From the IMG/VR virus record IMGVR_UViG_3300031974_002320, positions 1-37,904 of that record: a stretch of DNA of 37,904 nucleotides; one strand, given 5' to 3'. The DNA is from a virus. The notes under the pieces were generated by a model, which was not told where the DNA came from, searched no databases, and worked only from the letters and a program-made list of their open reading frames with translations. Made by a program: the position numbers and the translations under genes. Shown in pieces: positions 26,194-33,110 of this stretch (positions are counted from its first letter, which is position 1; the number at the start of each line of letters is the position of its first letter).

Positions 26194-26599
26194 GGTCTAT
26201 AAATCTAACATTATCAAACTTACTGAGTACTCCTCTTTTAGGGTAATCACATCTGTTGATAATAATTAGATCCATATTGTAGGGAGCTTCATCAGGAGTT
26301 AAATCTGTGATAAAATCCTTAAAATTTAAAACTGCCTCCGAGTTTAGATTCTTAAACATGTAGAGTAGCTTAGCGCTCTTCTCACCTGCTTCTAAACGAT
26401 CGTCGACTAGTTTTTGAATTAGCTTTCTAATATAGAGTGAAACTATAATGTCAGACGGCTCCTCGCTAAAGGGGTCTGACTTAACCAACCTATTCACAAT
26501 ATCAAAATAGGATATAGTTAAATCATAGTCACCTGACTTTGCTAATCTCTCAAACTCAGTTCTAGTTTTACACCAAACACCTTCTATTTGTAGTGTCAT
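26186..26599 (-). CDS. Hypothetical protein
   Basis: A 137-residue acidic, mostly helical protein (MTLQIEGVWCKTRTEFERLA; PYNMDLIIINRCDYPKRGVL near the C terminus). No motif is recognised. It overlaps the upstream gene by 4 bp (ATGA) and the downstream gene by 8 bp, marking it as part of a tight small-gene operon. Confidence 0.65.
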   Translation of the reverse strand: MTLQIEGVWCKTRTEFERLAKSGDYDLTISYFDIVNRLVKSDPFSEEPSDIIVSLYIRKLIQKLVDDRLEAGEKSAKLLYMFKNLNSEAVLNFKDFITDLTPDEAPYNMDLIIINRCDYPKRGVLSKFDNVRFIDHD

Positions 26600-26919
26600 T
26601 TCTTCTCCAAAGATTTCAGTCTTTTTAATTCTTTTTCTAACTCTGAAATCTTATTTTTTAATTCAACATCATTGGGTGTATATTGTTTACCCCAACCTGT
26701 CATAATCTTTAAACAATCACGATCCAGGTCACTACCCGCACTTAGACCTAAGTCCAAAACCAGATCTTTTAGAAATTTTACCTGGGTTGCTCTACCAGCA
26801 ACACCTTCAAAGTCGTAAACAACTCTTGATGTGTATTCTTCACCCCCTCCATTAACATTATCGTCAATAAGGAATTTTAGCACACCATTGTCTGCTGGTT
26901 CTATTTGAATCGTAATCAT
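26596..26919 (-). CDS. Hypothetical protein with C-terminal coiled coil
   Basis: A 107-residue protein with a beta-rich N terminus (MITIQIEPADNGVLKFLIDD) and a Lys/Glu heptad helix at the C terminus (ELKNKISELEKELKRLKSLE), a probable dimerisation coiled coil. No family recognised. The stop overlaps the next start by 4 bp. Confidence 0.65.
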   Translation of the reverse strand: MITIQIEPADNGVLKFLIDDNVNGGGEEYTSRVVYDFEGVAGRATQVKFLKDLVLDLGLSAGSDLDRDCLKIMTGWGKQYTPNDVELKNKISELEKELKRLKSLEKK

Positions 26920-26928
26920 TTAATCAGT

Positions 26929-27390
26929 TTATTTTTGTCGAGCGTCTCTAGAAGCCTTTGCCTCTTTTTGTAGTGCTCTTCTCTTTTTCTTATCAGCTTG
27001 ATAAGTCTCTTTATCTTTAATCACAGAGAGTGACCATGCTTCTTCTAGCATATCAATCTCTTTTTGATTATAGCCTTGTTCTTTCCAATTATCCTTTAAA
27101 CCTGGAACCTTCTCACCCTCTTCATTGGTGTAGCCCTCTAAGATTCTTTCCAGCCTCTCAGCGTTAGCCTGCTCAATTCTATCAAGGTGCATCTGATGAA
27201 GCTTTCTACCATTCTCTATATTCTCTTGTCTAATTCTAGATCTGGTTTCACCTAAAAAAGGCAGCTTGCTGATATACCTTAATATACCGCGCTGCTTCAT
27301 CATATATCTTCTCTGCTTTCTAGAAGTTAATATCGGGGGCGGAGCCTGTTGGTTTGTTTGCTCTTGTGGATTTTGTGTTTGTTCTGCCAT
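26929..27390 (-). CDS. Hypothetical basic protein overlapping the preceding gene
   Basis: A 153-residue, strongly basic, largely helical protein. The first 20 residues are Gln/Pro/Asn-rich and probably disordered. A basic segment (SRKQRRYMMKQRGILRYISK) and a Lys/Arg-rich C-terminal helix (TYQADKKKRRALQKEAKASR) suggest nucleic-acid or scaffold binding. The ATG at 27390 makes a 71-bp overlap in a different frame with the upstream gene. Starting at the ATG at 27303 instead would remove the overlap but lose 29 residues. I keep the longer form because both termini look natural. Confidence 0.6.
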   Translation of the reverse strand: MAEQTQNPQEQTNQQAPPPILTSRKQRRYMMKQRGILRYISKLPFLGETRSRIRQENIENGRKLHQMHLDRIEQANAERLERILEGYTNEEGEKVPGLKDNWKEQGYNQKEIDMLEEAWSLSVIKDKETYQADKKKRRALQKEAKASRDARQK

Positions 27391-27904
27391 TATAGTAATT
27401 ATTAATGAATGCTTCTGCTTGTGGTTTTAATTGTTCTTGTAGGTTATCTATCTGGCTTAATACAAGAGCTAAAATATGCTCATTCAAATCAGCCTTAGTA
27501 ATATCCATTTGATCTTTGAACAATTCGTATACTTCTGTTGATGGTATGTTTAGATTAAGAGGCATTTCGATTGTGTTTTTAGCACTAACCTTTTTCAACA
27601 TCTCTAACATCACATCAGTTTCTCCAGTACTAGTAGTAACTGGTGTCTTCTTCTGTGTTACTGGTTCAGGGTCTCTCTGTGGCTCTGCCACACCAACACT
27701 ATTACCGTAGATCGGAGCCATACGTTCTGCGTCAGCCATATCTTTAGCCTCTGTCAAAACTTCGTTTATTACATTAGTAAATACTTTAGTTCCGTCTGTG
27801 AAATAAGTGAAGTCACCCTCTTTCTTATCAACAGTAACAATTTGTCCAGCGCGTTCGGTCTTAGACCATACTAGCACTTGTTCTTTAGTTTCCGTCGTAC
27901 TCAT
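27320..27904 (-). CDS. Hypothetical protein
   Basis: A 194-residue protein from ATG 27904; an upstream alternative would run into the neighbouring gene and is not preferred. The N-terminal half is a small beta domain (VLVWSKTERAGQIVTVDKKE, then DFTYFTDGTKVFTNVI). A Pro/Thr-rich linker follows (about 75-95) and then a helical C-terminal half with conserved-looking NTIEMPLNLNIPSTEVYELF. No family recognised. The C terminus overlaps the start of the next gene by 71 bp. Confidence 0.65.
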   Translation of the reverse strand: MSTTETKEQVLVWSKTERAGQIVTVDKKEGDFTYFTDGTKVFTNVINEVLTEAKDMADAERMAPIYGNSVGVAEPQRDPEPVTQKKTPVTTSTGETDVMLEMLKKVSAKNTIEMPLNLNIPSTEVYELFKDQMDITKADLNEHILALVLSQIDNLQEQLKPQAEAFINNYYNGRTNTKSTRANKPTGSAPDINF

Positions 27905-27914
27905 ATTTGTTTTT

Positions 27915-28142
27915 TTAAATATCTGTCCAATCAAAGTCAAGCTCGAGTTGACCAGTTGTTCTATAGTTATACTCACGATTTAGAAAAAGTTTAATAAAGT
28001 CATGTGACTCGGTTGGTCCGCAAATCGCGTCTCTCTTTTCAAAGAGGTTTTTCCAATAGGCAGTGAAGTCTTCTTCACCCCATTTTGCTAGTTGTTCTTT
28101 TAGATGTGTTACATCCGGTAAATTTAGTTTGTTAAATCCCAT
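27915..28142 (-). CDS. Small hypothetical protein
   Basis: A 75-residue protein from ATG 28142 (MGFNKLNLPDVTHLKEQLAK), 1 nt after the oxygenase stop. The longer frame upstream overlaps the oxygenase gene and is not a credible start. It is acidic and aromatic (EEDFTAYWKNLFEKRDAICG) with no recognised domain. It is placed between the oxygenase and further small genes in one operon. Confidence 0.65.
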   Translation of the reverse strand: MGFNKLNLPDVTHLKEQLAKWGEEDFTAYWKNLFEKRDAICGPTESHDFIKLFLNREYNYRTTGQLELDFDWTDI

Positions 28143-28143
28143 A

Positions 28144-28731
28144 TTATTTTTCTGTGTTAAAAAATAGTGTTTGAAATAATCTGCCATTCTCTTTAGTAGT
28201 GCCAAAATAGTCACATGAAGCGTGGAAGAAATCGCCTCGGTATAATACCAATCTATTATATACATTACCTACCCTACATGTTTCTTCCCATTTAGTATAA
28301 TCTTGGCTATCTGTATAGATCTCACCAAGTAGAGACTCATTTATCTCTCCATTAGGTAGTCTAGGTGGCGTCTCTAATCCAGTCTTCTTATGTCTGTATA
28401 AAGCAGTACCACCAGAGACTGGTGCGTCTGGGGTTAGGTAAATAACACCAGCCCATGTTGTTGTACTATCTGCATGAATCCATGTTCGATCTCTAGATGT
28501 AGTGTATTGATAAGCACCACAGTAGCTATCTGGATCGTCTGGCCAGTAAATCTCACCATGTACTCCACCTAAGTGGTGTGCAACCCAATCTTTCGTTGAT
28601 TGGTTTAGATGAGGTTTAGTTCTGTGTCCTGGATAGTTGCCGTCAACATTAAAGTCTTGGGCAAGCGCATGAGCCCTAACTTCATCTGGGTTATTGTAAA
28701 AATTATCTATGATTTGTAGAGTATATCCCAT
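28144..28731 (-). CDS. 2-oxoglutarate/Fe(II)-dependent oxygenase-like protein
   Basis: A 195-residue protein from ATG 28731 (a TTG just upstream is less likely). The double-stranded beta-helix signature is visible: HAD at 86-88 (RDRTWIHADSTTTWAGVIYL), the second His in LVLYRGDFFHASCDYFG (H170) and an Arg at 184 (ENGRLFQTLFFN) for 2-oxoglutarate binding. That matches the HxD...H...R Fe(II)/2OG pattern. Such enzymes are common in large phages and may hydroxylate proteins or modify DNA bases or sugars; the substrate is unknown. The start overlaps the helicase stop by one base (TGATG). Confidence 0.75.
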   Translation of the reverse strand: MGYTLQIIDNFYNNPDEVRAHALAQDFNVDGNYPGHRTKPHLNQSTKDWVAHHLGGVHGEIYWPDDPDSYCGAYQYTTSRDRTWIHADSTTTWAGVIYLTPDAPVSGGTALYRHKKTGLETPPRLPNGEINESLLGEIYTDSQDYTKWEETCRVGNVYNRLVLYRGDFFHASCDYFGTTKENGRLFQTLFFNTEK

Positions 28732-30464
28732 CAATAAATTGTTTTAATACGTTCTTCGAATGACGGTGGAAAGAATCCCTCTTTATTTATCAGGCTTCTA
28801 AAGCACGCGTCCAGTATATATGTGACTGCCCAATCATCTTTAGATCTGATACTACGACCAGCTCCTTGTTGAATGGCAATACCTGTTTTCCAATCATACC
28901 AACCAGGGAACGCCTGCATCTTGGCTTTCACAAGTGGATCGCCTAATGATGGGTATGGTACTTTAAAAAAGATCTGGAATCTAGACTTCTCGTCTTTTAA
29001 ATCCAGTCCCTCTAGCAGTGAGGGTCCAATCAACACCTTGCCGTCTACTTTATTGAACAGATCGATCGCACCACTACGCTCTTTCGCAGAGTCATAGGTG
29101 ACAAAACTAAATCTGTGTTTTGATTTAGCGTTGATGTAGTCCATGAAGTCATAGGAACCGGCGTGAATAATTCCACTTTGTCCTTTATGTTTCTCTAAGA
29201 TCTTGTCTAGTGTTTCAACTACCTTGGGGAGATTTTGTTCGCGTTCTCTAAAAGACAATTTGTGCCTGTTGACGAAAACGATGGGGGATTTTTTATAGTC
29301 GAAATTATTACTCATTCTAATAACTTTAGCATTCCCCATCTTAGTATGTTTTGCAAATGCTCTAATATCACCCAATGTTGCAGACATAAAGACTTTAAAA
29401 CCACTCTTCTTCTGTAAGAACTTCTCAATCATCATTGCCTCTTCCAAACATAAGAATTGAGTTTCAGTCTCTCCTCTTTTAATAACGATCGCATCAGTGC
29501 CGAGTTCTTTAATTATGTCATGATAGTCATCAAACTTGCACCAAATGTCTTTAAGTCTATCCATTCGCCCAAAAAAAGTCTGCCATTCTTTAGGGACATC
29601 TCCATTCTTATACTGGCGTTTACTGCGGGCTAAGGCCGCAGATCTGACCCTGCGATATACCACGGCAATACCTCTGAACTCGCTGATGTGCCTCATTAAC
29701 TCTAGGTGATCGTCTTCCCGCATTAAGCGGTCGACAATATCTGCTATTCTGTTCTCAGATACCCAGGCAGCATCAATTGCATGTTTCTGTACAAACTTGT
29801 TTACCTCTCTAAATATCTTAGGTGTACCCACATCTATTCTAGGTGAAAAGTGTGATTGTACAATACTGTCTACCTTATGTGCTTCATCAAAGAATACAAA
29901 GTCTCTAATAGGAAATGGTATCTCTCTGTCTTGTTCTTGCATCTTATCCTCTACATAATTCCTTTGTATTAGATAATATGAATAGTTGAAGAGAGCTACA
30001 GGTAGCTCCTTCGCGCGCCGCCTAGCCTGAAGATAGCCACAGGTGCCCCAGCATTTTAGTTTCTCGGCTTGTTCATACCCAATACCTTTCATCTTACAGT
30101 CAGCAAGAGAGAATGGTAGATCGTTTACATTACAGTTATAGTTGTCTACTCCTCTGATACTGGGCCAATCTAATTTGAATTGTTTAAAGTCTTCTTCATA
30201 CTGATCTTGCAGCATGAGATCGGATGTGACGAGATAGCCTCGTTTACCGAGTTCTTTTAAGACGTGCGCGGACCACATAGCAATTAGTGATTTACCGCTT
30301 CCAGTTGGGGCATCTAAGATAACCGTGCCTTCTGGGTCTTGCAGATAGTGATTGCAGATAGCCTCCACAACTTCTCGCTGCCCCTCTCTAAATAGGAATG
30401 CATCACCGAATATGTTCTGCTCGAGTGCGTCGTCTATAATTTGAGTTACTCCGCGTTCCAACAT
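28731..30464 (-). CDS. DinG/XPD-type superfamily 2 helicase with putative Fe-S cluster
   Basis: A 577-residue helicase. Walker A DAPTGSGKS is at 51-59, DEAH (FFDEAHK) at 193-196, and motif VI near 532 (QQGAGRSIRSKDDWAVTYIL). Four cysteines at 111, 123, 138 and 142, between motifs I and II, match the 4Fe-4S position of XPD and DinG. The family unwinds 5'-tailed DNA, D-loops and R-loops. The core motifs look intact, so activity is expected. It overlaps the upstream dCMP deaminase by 19 bp. A role in phage replication, recombination or R-loop removal fits the setting. Confidence 0.85.
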   Translation of the reverse strand: MLERGVTQIIDDALEQNIFGDAFLFREGQREVVEAICNHYLQDPEGTVILDAPTGSGKSLIAMWSAHVLKELGKRGYLVTSDLMLQDQYEEDFKQFKLDWPSIRGVDNYNCNVNDLPFSLADCKMKGIGYEQAEKLKCWGTCGYLQARRRAKELPVALFNYSYYLIQRNYVEDKMQEQDREIPFPIRDFVFFDEAHKVDSIVQSHFSPRIDVGTPKIFREVNKFVQKHAIDAAWVSENRIADIVDRLMREDDHLELMRHISEFRGIAVVYRRVRSAALARSKRQYKNGDVPKEWQTFFGRMDRLKDIWCKFDDYHDIIKELGTDAIVIKRGETETQFLCLEEAMMIEKFLQKKSGFKVFMSATLGDIRAFAKHTKMGNAKVIRMSNNFDYKKSPIVFVNRHKLSFREREQNLPKVVETLDKILEKHKGQSGIIHAGSYDFMDYINAKSKHRFSFVTYDSAKERSGAIDLFNKVDGKVLIGPSLLEGLDLKDEKSRFQIFFKVPYPSLGDPLVKAKMQAFPGWYDWKTGIAIQQGAGRSIRSKDDWAVTYILDACFRSLINKEGFFPPSFEERIKTIY

Positions 30465-30952
30465 ATTACCTCTTTAACTTCGATACCTGCTTGTTTTAAT
30501 AGGTCTACACCTGACATATCTCTGTAATCCTCTGAGTAGAATACTCTTTTAATACCTGATTGAATGATTAGTTTTGCACAGTCGAAGCAGGGACATGTAG
30601 TCGTATAAAGATCTGCGCCGTCTGAGCTGAGCGTGGACTTACTGATTTTTGCCAAGGCATTAGACTCAGCATGTAAGACCTCTCTTTTAGTAACCTCTTT
30701 AGAACAACACCCATCATCACAAGAGTAACCCTTTTCTTCTAGTACTTTCTTGTGGTTTTCGTTCTCAATGGTTTTAATCTGATCTTCCTCACAGCCATTA
30801 TCAAAGCCATGTGGTGTACCATTATAGCCAGTTGATATAATCTGTGTATCTTTCACGATAACACAGCCAACGCGTCTACGTTTGGCATACGAGAGCTTGG
30901 CTATTTGATAAGCCATCTGCATATAGATTAAGTCAACGGGTATTCTTGGCAT
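30446..30952 (-). CDS. dCMP deaminase
   Basis: A 168-residue zinc-dependent deaminase of the cytidine/deoxycytidylate family. Catalytic HAE is at 94-96 (VLHAESNALAKI) and PCxxC at 121-125 (TTTCPCFDCAKLII). Extra cysteines (C54, C78, C82, C83) in the inserted segment fit the second structural zinc site of T4-type dCMP deaminases. The enzyme converts dCMP to dUMP for dTMP synthesis. Its ATG lies 3 nt after the T run of a hairpin terminator, so its own promoter is unclear; read-through or a promoter in the hairpin loop is needed. The 3' end overlaps the helicase. Confidence 0.9.
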   Translation of the reverse strand: MPRIPVDLIYMQMAYQIAKLSYAKRRRVGCVIVKDTQIISTGYNGTPHGFDNGCEEDQIKTIENENHKKVLEEKGYSCDDGCCSKEVTKREVLHAESNALAKISKSTLSSDGADLYTTTCPCFDCAKLIIQSGIKRVFYSEDYRDMSGVDLLKQAGIEVKEVICWNAE

Positions 30953-30993
30953 ACTAAAAAAGTCTATGTTTACTTTAATTATACATAGACTTT
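30953..30993 (-). terminator. Rho-independent terminator ending the head-protein operon
   Basis: A perfect 11-bp stem: AAAGTCTATGT at 30959-30969 pairs with ACATAGACTTT at 30983-30993, loop 13 nt. On the minus strand the hairpin is followed by TTTTTT. It sits after gene 31074-31691 and the small ORF ending at 31012, and right in front of dCMP deaminase. The other strand carries a weaker T run (TTTCTT), so it may also act in reverse. Confidence 0.7.
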
Positions 30994-31011
30994 CTTAAAA
31001 GTTTCTAAAAC

Positions 31012-31074
31012 TTAATATACTGGTTTCCAGGGTTTAATCCAGTACTCCCAAAAGATTTGCTTTGCTTTTCTCAT
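31012..31074 (-). CDS. Possible 20-residue ORF coupled to the preceding gene
   Basis: An ATG overlaps the stop of gene 31074-31691 (TAATG) and reads MRKAKQIFWEYWIKPWKPVY then TAA. It is basic and very aromatic, ending before the terminator. The start-stop overlap is the same as in other coupled genes here. Too short to judge by composition; it may be a real micropeptide or chance. Confidence 0.35.
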   Translation of the reverse strand: MRKAKQIFWEYWIKPWKPVY

Positions 31075-31691
31075 TAGTATTCAAATGGAGGTGCAATATC
31101 TTCGTCTTGTTCCATACCATACCAGACGCCTCTGTTTTGCCAGTAGTACCATCCGTATTTGTCGTCAATAACTACCTCGAACTTACCTTTTGGTATGTCT
31201 ACGGTCTTCTTAGGAGCTCTTGCGATATACTTAAGTACTGGTACGCCATCGTCCCATGTCTTTTTAGTAGAGCGAGCCTCAACCGACTCACCGTCACCAA
31301 ATGCCATGTGGTATTCTGCACCTTCGATCTCTTGTGCTAATAACATAGTAGGAGTTGCGTCTGACTCATTGATAGCTGACTCAGCCATTTCTCTCTTATA
31401 TACTTGTTGTAACTCTTTGAATTCTGCTTTTAGTTTAGAACCAATGGTTTTCTTAATACCCCAATAGTCACCGAAGATTAGTGGAGCTACTGCGCCCATT
31501 CCAGCCTTTTGAACTTGGTTAGCGTATTTTCTAGCGTAGACAGATCTATCAAACCAGTCTAATGCAGCTTGAGCCATTTCCTTAGAGATCTTCTGACCCT
31601 CAATAGAGGTAGTGTTGCCTTTCACAACATCTTTGAATAATCTCTTTGCCGGAGCCTGTCTTGCCTCGTTAAGTGGTTTAATGTATTTCAT
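31074..31691 (-). CDS. Putative internal head protein with leader peptide
   Basis: A 205-residue protein opening MKYIKPLNE-ARQAPAK. The leader matches those of two other genes here (MRFIKPLNE at 37550 and MKHIKIFEDFLNE at 37902) and ends in L-x-E, the consensus cut by T4 prohead protease gp21. That resembles the capsid-targeting sequence of T4 internal proteins. The remainder is mixed, with a basic first half and a C-terminal region rich in Tyr and Trp (VVIDDKYGWYYWQNRGVWYG) and an acidic end. The protease gene is outside the window, so cleavage is a prediction. It begins 1 nt after the acidic gene. Confidence 0.6.
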   Translation of the reverse strand: MKYIKPLNEARQAPAKRLFKDVVKGNTTSIEGQKISKEMAQAALDWFDRSVYARKYANQVQKAGMGAVAPLIFGDYWGIKKTIGSKLKAEFKELQQVYKREMAESAINESDATPTMLLAQEIEGAEYHMAFGDGESVEARSTKKTWDDGVPVLKYIARAPKKTVDIPKGKFEVVIDDKYGWYYWQNRGVWYGMEQDEDIAPPFEY

Positions 31692-31692
31692 A

Positions 31693-32367
31693 TTACTCTG
31701 CGCCTGCGCCGTATGCTTCTTTTAATTCTTCAATCTTTTTGCCGTATGCTTCTTTTAATTCATTGCACATAGCCTCGTACATTTCTTGAGTTAATTCTGT
31801 TTCTTTAACTTCACCGTAACCCTCTTCCATTGCTTTCGCAGCAAGAGTAGCAACTAGTGCAGCGTTCTCTTTCATGTACATTTCTAAAGTGTGGTCTTGG
31901 TACTCATCGTTTTCATAAGCACATGCAGCCTCTTTTACTTTGTTATACCCTTCGGATAACATTTCTTCTACAGTCGCCGGAGCTTCAGCTTCTACTTCTT
32001 CTCCTTCTGCTTCTGGTTCTTCTGCAACTTCTTCTTCGCCAGCTTCTTCAGACTCTTCTTCATCATCGTCTTCATCTTCTTCTTCATCGTCGTCATCATC
32101 GTCTTCGTCGTCATCTTCGTCTTCATCATCAGAATCGTCTTCGTCGTCAATGTCTTCAACATCATCAGTATCGTCGTCAGAATCATCTTCTTCGTCTTCT
32201 ATTTCTTCAGCTGGTTCTTCAGCAGGAGCCTCAGTACCCTCTTCGCACTCTAGGCAGTTACCTTCTTCGTCGGTGCCACATGGACACTCATCGATTTCTT
32301 CTTCAGATATACCAGCAGCTTTTAACTCTGCAGCATATTCCTCGAATGATAGTATTTTTTTAGCCAT
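31693..32367 (-). CDS. Very acidic scaffold-like head protein
   Basis: A 224-residue protein dominated by Asp and Glu between residues about 43 and 137, with runs of Asp and of Glu. The N terminus MAKKILSFEEYAAELKAAGI resembles a prohead leader, and ISE near residue 20 could be a cut site. A four-Cys cluster (C28, C30, C38, C41; CPCGTDEEGNCLEC) could bind zinc. The C-terminal 90 residues are helical and end in a near-duplicated ELKEAYGKKIEELKEAYGAG. The composition fits a prohead core or scaffolding protein of the T4 gp22/gp68 kind. There is a late promoter 20 nt upstream, so expression is expected to be high and late. Confidence 0.6.
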   Translation of the reverse strand: MAKKILSFEEYAAELKAAGISEEEIDECPCGTDEEGNCLECEEGTEAPAEEPAEEIEDEEDDSDDDTDDVEDIDDEDDSDDEDEDDDEDDDDDDEEEDEDDDEEESEEAGEEEVAEEPEAEGEEVEAEAPATVEEMLSEGYNKVKEAACAYENDEYQDHTLEMYMKENAALVATLAAKAMEEGYGEVKETELTQEMYEAMCNELKEAYGKKIEELKEAYGAGAE

Positions 32368-32386
32368 CTTGTTTTAATTTATTTAG

Positions 32387-32396
32387 TTTATATATC
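32387..32396 (-). promoter_or_regulatory. Putative late promoter (GATATATAAA)
   Basis: Minus-strand GATATATAAA, 20 nt upstream of ATG 32367, just past the stop of the Hint gene at 32398. It is an eight-base core match to the other late-promoter elements. Confidence 0.55.
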
Positions 32397-32397
32397 T

Positions 32398-33099
32398 TTA
32401 TTCTGCTATTTCCGGATCTAATGGATCGTCTGTTTTTTCTGTTAATACGTCTTCAATGTTATGGGCAGCAACTCCATTAGCGAAATATCCATCTTCATTC
32501 TCAACATTAATAGTCCAAGTGCTGAAGATTGCCTGATTTTCAAGTTGCTCGAATTCAATCGAAGTTATTTCTAACCACTCCATTACCCCATTTGTATTTT
32601 TATACCAAAGTGAATCACCAACCGCTAGATGTTGTACCTGTCTATATGCAACCACACCATCTTTTTGAGATAATAACGGGTGTTCGTATGTAAGTTTAAG
32701 TAGTCCGTTATTTATATTTCTATATGCGTTAAATTGTCTTTCATTAATAGATAGAACTGTAGCCGTCGATGTATTAGTTCCAAACTGTTCAATTGGGATA
32801 GACCATGTTGTCCATGCATTTTCCTCTTGAGATAGACCTGAATAAGACGCTGATCTAACGCTATCCCCAACCTCTATGTTTTCAATAGCCTTAAATGTAC
32901 CATCTGCCATCTCAATCATTGTACCTGCTAAGTGACATCCGCTACCGCCACCGCCACTAGGAGGTGATGTTGGAGCTGTTGTAGTAGTTGCAGGTGTTAA
33001 TTCAGTTCCCTCGTTATACAATTGACCCACCGAGATCATTTTCCACTTACTAGCGTCTGCCGGGTGTGTTACTTTAATATATGCTGTTCTATATGCCAT
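32398..33099 (-). CDS. Hint-domain (hedgehog/intein-like) virion protein
   Basis: A 233-residue protein. The N-terminal 54 residues (MAYRTAYIKVTHPADASKWK then a Thr/Pro/Gly linker) precede a Hint domain at 55-214. Block A starts at Cys55: CHLAGTMIEMADGTFKAIE with GDSV. TxxH is at T137-H140 (LTYEHPLLS). The C-terminal HN is at 213-214 (FANGVAAHN). After HN comes Ile, not Cys/Ser/Thr, and 19 further residues, so intein-type splicing is unlikely. Gly54-Cys55 recalls hedgehog autoprocessing. Position between the Thr-rich BACON-like genes and the acidic gene suggests a virion protein. Catalytic residues look complete, so autocleavage is plausible but unproven. Confidence 0.8.
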   Translation of the reverse strand: MAYRTAYIKVTHPADASKWKMISVGQLYNEGTELTPATTTTAPTSPPSGGGGSGCHLAGTMIEMADGTFKAIENIEVGDSVRSASYSGLSQEENAWTTWSIPIEQFGTNTSTATVLSINERQFNAYRNINNGLLKLTYEHPLLSQKDGVVAYRQVQHLAVGDSLWYKNTNGVMEWLEITSIEFEQLENQAIFSTWTINVENEDGYFANGVAAHNIEDVLTEKTDDPLDPEIAE

Positions 33100-33110
33100 C
33101 TCTTAATTTT

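Noticed and set aside
27915-28265. Longer 116-residue form of the small gene
   Set aside because: It would overlap the oxygenase gene by over 100 bp and starts with an unnatural sequence; ATG 28142 directly follows the oxygenase stop.
31940-32377. Plus-strand Ser-rich ORF of 145 codons
   Set aside because: It is the antisense shadow of the Asp/Glu tract in the acidic protein; Ser runs arise from GAC/GAA complements.
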